Shown: positions 8,361 to 17,022 of the stretch, one piece after another
Position numbering within the stretch: the stretch's first letter is position 1
Layout: each line of letters opens with the position of its first letter
Assembly (NCBI GenBank): GCA_903892995.1
Contig: CAITKP010000092.1
Location: 62,001-126,000, forward strand
DNA from: an uncultured Campylobacterales bacterium
GTDB lineage: Bacteria > Campylobacterota > Campylobacteria > Campylobacterales > Sulfurimonadaceae
Direction of reading: 5' to 3'
Length of the DNA: 64,000 nucleotides
Translations under genes and position numbers: made by a program
The notes under the pieces: model-generated
What the model saw: only the letters and a program-made list of their open reading frames with translations
Databases searched by the model: none
Told to the model about the DNA's origin: nothing

Positions 8361-9341
8361 ATGTATATTGAAGAATTAAAATTTTCTTTGTGGGCTGATT
8401 TTATAGAACGTGATTATTTGGATAATGAGTTTAAAGAGTTGATAGATAAGGGCATCATCAATGGTGCGACGAGTAATCCTGCTATTTTTAAAAGCGCTAT
8501 TCTTACTTCACCTGCTTATAAAGAACAGCTTGCATCTTTGAGTCATCTTGGAGCAAAAGAGAAATATGAAGTGTTAGCGATTTTTGATATCCAAAAAGCA
8601 GCTGATATTTTAAGACCCTTATATGACGCGGGTGACGATGGCTATGTCAGCATCGAAGTTGATCCCTTTTTATGTGATGACGCCGAGGCGACTATTGCAG
8701 AGGGAAAACGCTTACATGTAAGCATAAATAGACCAAATGTTATGATAAAAGTTCCAGCAACACAAGCGGGATATGAGGCGATGGAAGAGCTTGTAGCATC
8801 AGGCATTGCAGTCAATGCAACGCTAATATTTAGCAAAGAGCAAGCCCTTTCTTGCGCTAAAGCCTTTGAGAGAGGAATGGCACGTTCAAACAACAGTGTG
8901 GACACGGTTATAAGTGTTTTTGTTAGTCGAATCGATAGAGCGCTTGATGCAGTTTTGGAGTCTAAAGGTATAGCTTCTGCGCTTGCTGGAAACTATAACG
9001 CTGCTTCTATTTATAACGCAATTGAAGCCTTAAATGTAAAGAGATGCCGCACGCTTTTTGCAAGTACAGGAGTTAAAGGGGATACGCTTAGAGCCTCATA
9101 CTATGTGGATGAACTTTTAGCCCCTCATAGTGTCAATACTGCTCCAGTAGAAACTATAAAAGCCTATGTCTCAGGTGGCGATAAAAGTGCAAAACTTCCT
9201 ATTGCAGAGGAAAAAATAGCTGCTTTTTTTCAAGAGATAAAAACAGCCGGAATCGATTTTGAAGCGCTAATAGATACGCAGATCAAAGATGGATTAGAAG
9301 CATTTAAAGTCGCATTTACGGAGATATTGGAGAGTTTATGA
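8361..9341 (+). CDS. tal: Transaldolase
   Basis: Transfers dihydroxyacetone units between sugar phosphates in the non-oxidative pentose phosphate pathway. The N-terminal NGATSNPAIFKSAI (about residues 34-47), the Schiff-base lysine in MIKVPATQAG (about residue 132) and FVSRIDRALD (about 190) are family signatures. 326 residues. The ATG at 8361 sits inside a TACATGTA palindrome (8358-8365), and a second copy lies at 8713-8720 (LHVS). The stop overlaps the next start by 4 bp (ATGA), an odd pairing with a pilus motor gene. Confidence 0.93.
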   Translation: MYIEELKFSLWADFIERDYLDNEFKELIDKGIINGATSNPAIFKSAILTSPAYKEQLASLSHLGAKEKYEVLAIFDIQKAADILRPLYDAGDDGYVSIEVDPFLCDDAEATIAEGKRLHVSINRPNVMIKVPATQAGYEAMEELVASGIAVNATLIFSKEQALSCAKAFERGMARSNNSVDTVISVFVSRIDRALDAVLESKGIASALAGNYNAASIYNAIEALNVKRCRTLFASTGVKGDTLRASYYVDELLAPHSVNTAPVETIKAYVSGGDKSAKLPIAEEKIAAFFQEIKTAGIDFEALIDTQIKDGLEAFKVAFTEILESL

Positions 9342-10540
9342 GTTCAGGACCGATGGATAAAACTATAGATATATCACTGCTGACTTTTGAGACTCTTAAA
9401 AAAATAAGAGCTTATCTCAAAAGAATGATCGATGCGGGTGGGAGTGACTTACATGTAAAGGCAAACTCTGTGATTCGCGCTCGTATCAATGGAGAGATTA
9501 TTCCTCTTTCTGGTGAAATATTTTCTCATGAAGACTCTTTAACTTTTGCAAAAGAGCTTTTACGTGGAAGATTTGGAGAGTTTGTTGAGAATAAAGAGTT
9601 AGATCTTGTTTATCCTTTTGATGATAGAAATCGTTTTCGTGTCAATATTTTCTTTCAAATGGATGGAGTTTCTGCTGTTTTTCGTCTCATCCCTATTCAA
9701 ATTTTAACTGTTGAAGAGCTGCTACTCCCAAATGTAGTACACCGTTTTACAGAAGCAGAACGGGGGCTTATATTGGTCACCGGAGTAACAGGAAGTGGAA
9801 AATCAACGACACTTGCTGCTCTTATCAATGAGATTAACTGGTCAAAACGCAAACATATTATTTCTATTGAAGATCCAATCGAGTTTGTGCATAAAGATAG
9901 AAAATGTATTGTCAATCAAAGAAGTGTAGGACAAGATACAAAATCTTTTGCTTCAGCTCTTCGCGCGGCACTTCGTGAAGATCCAGATATTATCCTAGTT
10001 GGAGAGATGCGTGATAGAGAGACCATAGAAATCGCACTCCATGCTGCTGATACTGGACACCTTGTTTTTTCAACTCTGCACACACTTGATGCTAAAGAAA
10101 CAGTAAATCGTATTATTTCCACTTTCCCTACAAATGAGCAAAATAGAATCCGTTTAACACTTAGCGGGGTTCTCAAGGGCGTCATCTCTCAGCGTCTTAT
10201 TCAAACTGTGGACAACAAGCGTATTGCTGCACTTGAAGTTTTGGTGCGTACACCGCGTATTGAGCAGCTTATCAAAGAAAATCGTGATGATGAGATCGTA
10301 GATACGATGGCAGAAGGAAAAGAGATTTACGGCTCTCAAACTTTTGATCAGGCTATTTTGGATCTTTATAAAGCGGGTAAGATAACGCAAGAAAAGGCAT
10401 TTGAAAATGCAACATCCGCCGCAGACTTAAAACTTAAAATGGAGGGTTTGAATGATAAAATCCTTGTTCCAGCTTCAAATAATAGTGCAAAAATGAAAAA
10501 TGAGTATAGGGATGATGAAATATTTGCATTAAAAGAGTGA
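9338..10540 (+). CDS. pilT: Type IV pilus retraction ATPase PilT
   Basis: Hexameric secretion-type ATPase that powers retraction of type IV pili (twitching, DNA uptake). Walker A is GVTGSGKST (about residues 148-156); the Asp box region is IEDPIEFVH, Walker B EDPDIILVGEMRD, and the His box HLVFSTLHTLDAKETVNRI. 400 residues, slightly longer than typical PilT because of a C-terminal tail. No other pilus gene is in the window. Palindrome at 9450-9457 (DLHVK). PilU is the main alternative; the AIRDGE-type PilT motif is not clearly present. Confidence 0.85.
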   Translation: MSSGPMDKTIDISLLTFETLKKIRAYLKRMIDAGGSDLHVKANSVIRARINGEIIPLSGEIFSHEDSLTFAKELLRGRFGEFVENKELDLVYPFDDRNRFRVNIFFQMDGVSAVFRLIPIQILTVEELLLPNVVHRFTEAERGLILVTGVTGSGKSTTLAALINEINWSKRKHIISIEDPIEFVHKDRKCIVNQRSVGQDTKSFASALRAALREDPDIILVGEMRDRETIEIALHAADTGHLVFSTLHTLDAKETVNRIISTFPTNEQNRIRLTLSGVLKGVISQRLIQTVDNKRIAALEVLVRTPRIEQLIKENRDDEIVDTMAEGKEIYGSQTFDQAILDLYKAGKITQEKAFENATSAADLKLKMEGLNDKILVPASNNSAKMKNEYRDDEIFALKE

Positions 10541-10557
10541 ATTTTATATTTTTTTGC

Positions 10558-10563
10558 TATAAT
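10558..10563 (+). promoter_or_regulatory. Probable -10 element upstream of rplY
   Basis: TTGCTATAAT with a perfect TATAAT lies 31 bp before the rplY ATG, preceded by a T-rich stretch as is usual for promoters in this phylum. Confidence 0.5.
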
Positions 10564-10593
10564 TCCACCCATTTTTAAAAACAAGGATTTAGT

Positions 10594-11130
10594 ATGTTAG
10601 AAGGCATTGTTAGAGAGAGTATCGGTAAACGTGGTACAAACGCGTTGCGTCGTGATGGATATCTAATTGCAAACATTTACGGAAGAGGATTAGAAAATAT
10701 CCACGCTGCATTTAAACAAAATGAGTATATCCGTACTGTTCGCAACAAAGAAACTATCGCATTCCCAGTAAAAGTTGGCGGAAATGAGATGAATGTTGTT
10801 GTTCAATCATACGAATCTCACCCAGTAACAGGTGAACTATTACATGTAGATTTAATGGTAGCTCAGGCTGGTATTAAAGCGCATTATTTCATCCCTGTAA
10901 AAACTACAGGTATAGCGTTTGGTCTTAAAAACAAAGGTATGGTAAATATCTCTAAAAGACGTTTACGTGTTAAAGCTGCTGTTGAAGATCTTCCAGCTGC
11001 AATCGTTGTTGATGTTACAAAAATGGATGTTGGCGATTCAAAAATGATTCGTGACCTTGATCCAATCGCAAATGTAACTTTCACAGACTCTGATCGCGTT
11101 GCTGTAGTATCTGTAATTAAAGCGAAATAA
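10594..11130 (+). CDS. rplY: 50S ribosomal protein L25 (CTC/TL5 family)
   Basis: Binds 5S rRNA in the large subunit; long CTC-type L25 with an N-terminal 5S-binding domain (residues 1-90) and a C-terminal beta domain (about 95-178). Family features are the [14 protein letters not shown] stretch near residue 20 and HVDLMVAQ at about 87-94. 178 residues. It is 2 bp upstream of pth, a pairing found widely in bacteria. Palindrome at 10841-10848 encodes LHV. Confidence 0.93.
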   Translation: MLEGIVRESIGKRGTNALRRDGYLIANIYGRGLENIHAAFKQNEYIRTVRNKETIAFPVKVGGNEMNVVVQSYESHPVTGELLHVDLMVAQAGIKAHYFIPVKTTGIAFGLKNKGMVNISKRRLRVKAAVEDLPAAIVVDVTKMDVGDSKMIRDLDPIANVTFTDSDRVAVVSVIKAK

Positions 11131-11132
11131 TT

Positions 11133-11681
11133 ATGCTTATCGTCGGACTTGGAAACCCAGGTTCGACATATGCACATACACGCCATAACATCGGTTTTAT
11201 GGTGATTGACGAACTTGTTCGTAGAACCTCTGCAACTCCTATTTCAAAAGCCTCATTTGAGGGTGAACTTTTCAAACACAAAGAAAATTACTATTTAAAA
11301 CCTATGACTTTTATGAATCTCTCTGGTCGCTCTATTATTGCGGTTAAAAATTTTTATAAAATTGATAAAGTTTTAGTAATTCATGATGATCTCGATCTGC
11401 CTTTTGGTGCACTTCGATTTAAGTTTGCAGGCGGTCACGGCGGTCATAATGGACTCAAATCGACTGATGAAGCGATATCAAAAGAGTACGCACGTGTGAG
11501 AATGGGAATCGGAAAACCTTTCCATAAAGGCGAAGTTTCTTCTTTTGTTTTGGCTCCTTTTTCGTCTGATGAAACAAAGCATTTAGAAAAATGGATCGCC
11601 CATGCAGCAGATGCTATCATGAAACTTGAAACGATGAACTTTGATGATGTTTCATCACAATACTCTATAAAACAAATTTAG
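11133..11681 (+). CDS. pth: Peptidyl-tRNA hydrolase
   Basis: Releases tRNA from peptidyl-tRNA that dropped off ribosomes. The N-terminal GLGNPGSTYAHTRHNIGFMV (residues 4-23) contains the catalytic His, and KPMTFMNLSG and IHDDLDLPFG (catalytic Asp) are intact, as is GGHGGHNGLKS. 182 residues, standard size. Follows rplY after 2 bp. Confidence 0.96.
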   Translation: MLIVGLGNPGSTYAHTRHNIGFMVIDELVRRTSATPISKASFEGELFKHKENYYLKPMTFMNLSGRSIIAVKNFYKIDKVLVIHDDLDLPFGALRFKFAGGHGGHNGLKSTDEAISKEYARVRMGIGKPFHKGEVSSFVLAPFSSDETKHLEKWIAHAADAIMKLETMNFDDVSSQYSIKQI

Positions 11682-11694
11682 ATACAATACCAAG

Positions 11695-12759
11695 ATGTTG
11701 GCATTTAAATATATCTCTTTTCATTATCTTAAATATTTTTTCATTATTATGACTGCGCTCATTATGTTTTTAGTCGGTTTTGATTATCTTCAAAATGTAA
11801 ATGATCTTCCAAAATCTGCAAATATACTTTTGATCTATCTTGTTTATAGAGTGTTTTTTGCAATAGATATGCTCCTTCCACTGGCTCTTGTTTTTGCGAT
11901 GATAAGTACAAAAATCCATCTTATCCGAAGCAACGCACTTGTGTCATTTTATTCTCTTGGATACTCTAGAATCGATGTATTAAAGCCATTTATAGCTGTT
12001 TCTACAATCATAGTTATTCTTTTTATTACAGCACACTCGACAAACTTTGCAAGAGCTGATGAATTTGCAAATAATATTCGTAAAACACAACAATATCTCA
12101 ATCCTACAAAAGATCTTTTTTTCACCTATGAAGATAAATATATCTATTTTGCTGAGCTTTCTCCCCTGCAAAAAAAAGCGACAGATGTTCGAGTTTTTTC
12201 GATGAATGATAGAAATTTAGTTGAGATGATAAGCTCAAAAGAGGCTTTTTATAGAGATGGAGAGTGGCATTTAAAAGATGCTTATATTATGAAAAAACCA
12301 AAAAATATAGTGGGTGCCAATAATGGTTTAGAGATGTTACATGTAAGCGATTTGGCAATGCTGCGTGATTTTAAACCAAAGATATTAGATCAGGTATATG
12401 AGGGTAAAGTCAATTTTACCATCGGAGATGCAGTTGATGCTTTGTATCTTTTTCATAATCAAAAGATAAATATTTCGCAAATAAAAAGCTCACTTTATAA
12501 AATATTTATCTATCCATTTTTTGTGCCAGCTTTGATTGTTATCATCTTTTTCTTTGTCCCAACAAGTGGAAGATTTTTAAATGTATCACTCTTTAGTTTT
12601 GCGGCGATACTTTCTACGCTTGTTGTCTGGGGAATAATCTTTATGATGATTGAGTATGCAAATAATAAAACAGTCTCAAGTGAAATTGGAATTATTCTAC
12701 CTGTTTTTATTCTCTTTTTGGTTTCAATACTTCAGTACAAACGTTTTAATATCCGCTAA
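11695..12759 (+). CDS. LptF/LptG-family lipopolysaccharide export permease
   Basis: Inner-membrane permease of the YjgP/YjgQ family, part of the LptB2FG transporter that extracts LPS. 354 residues with the family's six-helix layout: three helices in the first 110 residues (FIIMTALIMFLVGF, a second at 40-65, a third near 100), a periplasmic jellyroll region (about 120-265), then three C-terminal helices. Only one such gene is here; the partner is elsewhere, so LptF and LptG cannot be told apart with confidence. Palindrome at 12338-12345 (MLHVS). Confidence 0.85.
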   Translation: MLAFKYISFHYLKYFFIIMTALIMFLVGFDYLQNVNDLPKSANILLIYLVYRVFFAIDMLLPLALVFAMISTKIHLIRSNALVSFYSLGYSRIDVLKPFIAVSTIIVILFITAHSTNFARADEFANNIRKTQQYLNPTKDLFFTYEDKYIYFAELSPLQKKATDVRVFSMNDRNLVEMISSKEAFYRDGEWHLKDAYIMKKPKNIVGANNGLEMLHVSDLAMLRDFKPKILDQVYEGKVNFTIGDAVDALYLFHNQKINISQIKSSLYKIFIYPFFVPALIVIIFFFVPTSGRFLNVSLFSFAAILSTLVVWGIIFMMIEYANNKTVSSEIGIILPVFILFLVSILQYKRFNIR

Positions 12760-12820
12760 AACCTTAGAGATGCTCTTAAGCAAATTTTGGATAAAATCAA
12801 AAAAAAATTAGGAATTTTTA

Positions 12821-14035
12821 GTGATTAATTTTCAAGAATTGGCAGATAAATATAAAACTCCTTTGTATGTTTATGATTTTGATTATATGAAGGCGCAGTT
12901 TGAAGGACTAAAAGAGGCTTTTAGAGGGCGTAAATCTCTTTTGGCATATGCTGTAAAAGCAAATTCAAATCTTAGCGTAGTGCAGCATTTTGCATCTCTT
13001 GGCAGTGGCGCTGATTGTGTTTCTATTGGCGAAGTGAGACGCGCATTGATGGCTGGTGTCCCATCATACAAAATTCTTTTTAGCGGTGTTGGTAAGCAAG
13101 ATGATGAGATACAAGAAGCAATTGAGCATGATATTTTATATATCAACGCAGAGAGCATCGCAGAGCTAGAACGCATCGATCTTATCGCAAAAAAAATCGA
13201 TAAAGTGTGTCGTATTAGTGTTCGCGTCAACCCAAATATCGATCCAAAAACACACCCATATATCTCAACAGGGCTTAGTGCTAACAAGTTTGGTGTGGAT
13301 ATAGATAGTGCAAAACGCATGTATATTTTTGCAAAAAACTCTTCTCATCTTGATCCTGTTGGAATCCATTTTCACATAGGAAGCCAACTTACAGAGTTAG
13401 AGCCTATTCGTGAATCAGCTGTCATTGTTGCTGACTTGGTTCGTTCTTTACATGTAATCGATATTGATCTGAAATTTTTTGATATCGGTGGCGGGATAGG
13501 CGTTGTGTACAATGATGAAGTTACAATTACACCTTATGATTACGCACAGGCGATTTTATCTACTTTAACTGGATTGGATATGACGATAGTGTGTGAACCG
13601 GGGCGATATTTGAGTGCAAATGCTGGCTACTTTTTGACACGAGTTTTATATGAAAAAACAAATAAAGAGAAGCGTTTTGTTATCGTAGATGGGGCTATGA
13701 ATGATCTTATTCGTCCAAGTCTTTATAATGCATATCATAAGATTGAAACACTTAAAAAAGATGGCGAGATATCAAAAGCTGATGTTGTTGGTCCTGTGTG
13801 TGAAAGTGGTGATTTTTTAGCAAAAGATTATGAACTTCCTTCACTTGAACATAATGATCTCTTAATCGTGCATAGTGCAGGTTCATATGGTTTTGGAATG
13901 GGAAGCAATTACAACACACGCGGACGTAGTGCTGAAATCGCTGTTGAGCAGGGTGAAGACAGAATCATTCGTAAACGTGAAACTTTTGAAGATATTATCG
14001 CTTTAGAAAAAGATTATTTAAAAGAAGTAAAATAA
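12821..14035 (+). CDS. lysA: Diaminopimelate decarboxylase
   Basis: PLP enzyme making L-lysine from meso-diaminopimelate. The PLP lysine is in AYAVKANSN (about residue 47); HFHIGSQL, FDIGGGIG, EPGRYLSANAG and CESGDFLAKD carry the remaining cofactor and substrate contacts. 404 residues. The GTG start at 12821 is supported by AGGA seven bases upstream. Palindrome at 13449-13456 (SLHVI). Heads a tight run with the HAD-like gene, pheA and hisC. Confidence 0.95.
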   Translation: MINFQELADKYKTPLYVYDFDYMKAQFEGLKEAFRGRKSLLAYAVKANSNLSVVQHFASLGSGADCVSIGEVRRALMAGVPSYKILFSGVGKQDDEIQEAIEHDILYINAESIAELERIDLIAKKIDKVCRISVRVNPNIDPKTHPYISTGLSANKFGVDIDSAKRMYIFAKNSSHLDPVGIHFHIGSQLTELEPIRESAVIVADLVRSLHVIDIDLKFFDIGGGIGVVYNDEVTITPYDYAQAILSTLTGLDMTIVCEPGRYLSANAGYFLTRVLYEKTNKEKRFVIVDGAMNDLIRPSLYNAYHKIETLKKDGEISKADVVGPVCESGDFLAKDYELPSLEHNDLLIVHSAGSYGFGMGSNYNTRGRSAEIAVEQGEDRIIRKRETFEDIIALEKDYLKEVK

Positions 14036-14040
14036 CAAAT

Positions 14041-14844
14041 ATGAGCAGCCTTCTTATGCAAAAAGCCTATTTTATTGATGTTCAAGGTACTTTGATCTGT
14101 GATGAGCAGAGACTTCCTATCCGTGGAAGCAAAGAGTTTATTGCTCAGCTTAATGAGCAAAAAACTCCCTATATGATCATCACAAATAATACAAAACATG
14201 CAAGTTCAAGTTTTTTAAAATATCTTCAAAGTATCGGCTTGGATATTAAGAAAGAGCACTATTTAGACCCTTTGATGCTCTTAGAAAGTAAGCTTGATAA
14301 GCTTGAAGGTTTAGCAGCATATGGGACACAAGAGTTTTTGGATGTACTTGTTACAATGGGGTATAGTTTAGATTATAACAATCCAAAAACGGTTTTAATT
14401 TCGATAAAAAATGATTATACTTCAGAAGAGTATGCGCATATCATCGATCTTTTACTCGCAGGTGCAAAACTTGTCGGGATGCATGAAACAACGCTTTATG
14501 CTAAAAATAAAAAAAGATATCCAGGTGTTGGTGCAATTCTTCAAATGTTATCATTTGCCACATCCACTCCTTATGAAGTTGTTGGAAAACCAAGTGATAA
14601 TTTTTACAAAGAAGCCTTAAAACAGATCCAAAAACAAGACGCTACAATAGCTTTTGAAGATATCGTGATTATTAGCGATGATGTCAAAGGTGATTTAAAT
14701 GGAGCAGCCATTTTTGGTATGAAAACAGTGTTTGTATTGAGCGGAAAATACAAAAAAGCTGATGAAATTATCCCTTTGCTCAAAGAGAGTGAAAAACCAG
14801 ATTTTGTATTTATGGATATGCAAGAAGTGATGGAGCAGTTATGA
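14041..14844 (+). CDS. HAD-superfamily protein (NagD-like, class IIA) with altered catalytic motif
   Basis: 267 residues resembling class IIA HAD hydrolases such as NagD. Motif I should be DxD; here it is FIDVQGTL (about residues 12-19), so the nucleophile Asp is present but the general acid/base Asp is Gln. Motif II (MIITNNT, about 44), motif III lysine (VGKPSDNFYKEAL) and motif IV (IISDDVKGDLNGA) look intact. The substitution suggests weak or changed phosphatase activity, for example a binding role; this is inference. It lies between lysA (5-bp gap) and pheA (4-bp overlap), amid amino-acid biosynthesis genes. Confidence 0.8.
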   Translation: MSSLLMQKAYFIDVQGTLICDEQRLPIRGSKEFIAQLNEQKTPYMIITNNTKHASSSFLKYLQSIGLDIKKEHYLDPLMLLESKLDKLEGLAAYGTQEFLDVLVTMGYSLDYNNPKTVLISIKNDYTSEEYAHIIDLLLAGAKLVGMHETTLYAKNKKRYPGVGAILQMLSFATSTPYEVVGKPSDNFYKEALKQIQKQDATIAFEDIVIISDDVKGDLNGAAIFGMKTVFVLSGKYKKADEIIPLLKESEKPDFVFMDMQEVMEQL

Positions 14845-15929
14845 AGACACTAGAAGAGTGCAGAGCACGTATTGACACGATTGATGATGAGATATTAGAA
14901 CTTTTAAACAGCCGTATGAAAGTTGTTGAACGTGTAGGAGAGATCAAGCATCAAACAGGCGGGGCAATATATAGACCTGAACGTGAAAAAGCGATCATTA
15001 AGCGTCTAAGTATAAAAAATAAAAAAGAGAATGGACTCTTAAACGATTCCGCAATCGAAGCAATCTATCTTGAAATATTTGCAGTTGCACGCAATCTTGA
15101 ACTTCCAGAGCGTATCGCATATCTTGGCCCTGAGGGGAGTTTTACTCATCAAGCAGCAGAGAGCCGTTTTGGAGCGATGAGCAACTACCTTTCTCTTAGC
15201 TCAATAGACTCAGTGTTTAAAACGCTTGAAGCAGGACGCGCAAAATTTGGTGTTGTTCCTATTGAAAACTCTCGTGATGGCGTTGTGGGTGAAACACTTG
15301 ACAGACTTGCAAAATCGCCAATAAAGATTGTTGCTGAGCTTTATATGCCTATTCATATGGCATTTGCAACCAAAGCAAAAGAGCTAAAAGATATCAAGCG
15401 CATCTATTCAAAAGATAAGGGCTTTGGGCAGTGTAGAGAGTTTTTGCAAGAACATGAACTCAACAATATGGAACTTATCCCAGTTGAATCAACTGCAAAA
15501 GCAGCGATTTTAGCTTCAAATGATCCTGAATCTGCAGCTATTTGTAGTCATATTGCCGCAAAACTTTATGGTGTTCCTACCCTATTTGAAAATGTGCAAG
15601 ATACTGTGGATAATACGACGCGCTTTATCGTTTTAAGTGATTTTAAAAACGGCGTAAGCAAGGATGATAAAACATCGATTTTAGTAAAATTGAAAGATAC
15701 ATTAAAAGCGGGTGCGCTTATGAACTTTCTTAAAGATTTTGATGATGAAAAGATCAATCTTTCTAAAATTGAATCACGCCCTTCAAAAGAGAAAGGGAAA
15801 ATGGGATATTGGTTTTTTATCGATTTCTTTGGACATATTGATGAAGAAGCGGTACAAAGAGTCATAGCAAAACATCCAAAAGAGGTCACATGGCTTGGAA
15901 GTTATGTAAAGGAAAAGTATGGAATTTAA
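14841..15929 (+). CDS. pheA: Bifunctional chorismate mutase / prephenate dehydratase
   Basis: Two-step conversion of chorismate to phenylpyruvate for phenylalanine synthesis. Chorismate mutase domain at residues 1-85 ([20 protein letters not shown]), prephenate dehydratase at about 93-275 ([35 protein letters not shown]), and a C-terminal ACT domain with the ESRPSKEK motif that binds phenylalanine for feedback control. 362 residues. Overlaps the HAD-like gene by 4 bp and hisC by 11 bp. Confidence 0.95.
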   Translation: MKTLEECRARIDTIDDEILELLNSRMKVVERVGEIKHQTGGAIYRPEREKAIIKRLSIKNKKENGLLNDSAIEAIYLEIFAVARNLELPERIAYLGPEGSFTHQAAESRFGAMSNYLSLSSIDSVFKTLEAGRAKFGVVPIENSRDGVVGETLDRLAKSPIKIVAELYMPIHMAFATKAKELKDIKRIYSKDKGFGQCREFLQEHELNNMELIPVESTAKAAILASNDPESAAICSHIAAKLYGVPTLFENVQDTVDNTTRFIVLSDFKNGVSKDDKTSILVKLKDTLKAGALMNFLKDFDDEKINLSKIESRPSKEKGKMGYWFFIDFFGHIDEEAVQRVIAKHPKEVTWLGSYVKEKYGI

Positions 15930-17013
15930 TAAACATTTAGCAGATATCAAAAGTTATGAAGCTGGAAAGCCAATAGAATTAGTTGTTAGAGAGTTTGGAA
16001 TCGATCCAAAAGATATAGTCAAACTAGCAAGTAATGAAAACCCTTTTGGTTGTTCACAAAAAGTTCAAGATGCTGTCACTCAAATTGTAAAAAATATGGC
16101 TTTGTATCCAGATGATTCAATGCTTAAGCTCAAAAATGCTCTTGCAAAAAAATATGAAGTAGAGACAAAAAATATCATTATCGGTTCTGGAAGTGATCAA
16201 GTTATTGAGTTTTTAATTCATGCAAAAGCTATAGATAATGCTACGGTGCTTATGAATAGTGTAACTTTTGCGATGTATGAGATCTATGCAAAACAAGTTG
16301 GCGCAAAGATTGTTAGAACAGCTTCTCAAGAGCATAATATGGATGAGTTTTATGAGCTTTATAAAGAGCATAAACCTTCAGTTATTTTTTTATGTACTCC
16401 AAACAATCCAACAGGTGATGCTATTGATGCTGCTGCACTTAAAGAGTTTCTTGCAAAGATAGATGATGATACTTTAGTGGTGATTGATGGGGCGTATATG
16501 GAGTATGCGATCGGCAAAGATATCTCTAAAAAGTTCACTCCAAAAGAGGTGTTAGAGGGTTTTAATAACACGATTTACTTAGGTACGTTTTCAAAAGCTT
16601 ATGGTCTTGGTGGTATGCGTGTTGGTTATGGAATCGCACCTGAACATATTATAGAAGCACTCTATAAACTGCGTCCACCATTTAACATCACAACGCTTTC
16701 TCTTGAAGCTGCAAGTATCGCTCTTGAAGATGAAGCATTCGTCACGATGAGTATAGAAAATAATTTTAAAGAGATGAAAAGATATGAAGAGTTTGCACAA
16801 AAGCACTCTTTAAAAATAATAGATAGCTATACAAATTTTGTGACATTGTGTTTAAATGAGGGGCAAAATTCTACGCTCTTAGCTGATTCTCTGCTTAAAA
16901 AGGGTATGATAGTAAGAAATTTAAGTGGGTATGGTCTCAATGCTATCCGTGTAACAGTCGGGACACCTTCTCAAAATGATAAATTTTTCGAATTGACATC
17001 ACAACTCATATAA
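15919..17013 (+). CDS. hisC: Histidinol-phosphate aminotransferase
   Basis: PLP aminotransferase of histidine synthesis; in this phylum the same enzyme often also serves aromatic amino-acid transamination, which fits its position directly after pheA. Motifs: [10 protein letters not shown] (about residue 36), TPNNPTGD, the PLP lysine in [17 protein letters not shown] (about residue 222) and IRVTVGTP near the end. 364 residues. Overlaps pheA by 11 bp. Confidence 0.93.
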   Translation: MEFNKHLADIKSYEAGKPIELVVREFGIDPKDIVKLASNENPFGCSQKVQDAVTQIVKNMALYPDDSMLKLKNALAKKYEVETKNIIIGSGSDQVIEFLIHAKAIDNATVLMNSVTFAMYEIYAKQVGAKIVRTASQEHNMDEFYELYKEHKPSVIFLCTPNNPTGDAIDAAALKEFLAKIDDDTLVVIDGAYMEYAIGKDISKKFTPKEVLEGFNNTIYLGTFSKAYGLGGMRVGYGIAPEHIIEALYKLRPPFNITTLSLEAASIALEDEAFVTMSIENNFKEMKRYEEFAQKHSLKIIDSYTNFVTLCLNEGQNSTLLADSLLKKGMIVRNLSGYGLNAIRVTVGTPSQNDKFFELTSQLI

Positions 17014-17022
17014 TGGGCAGAT

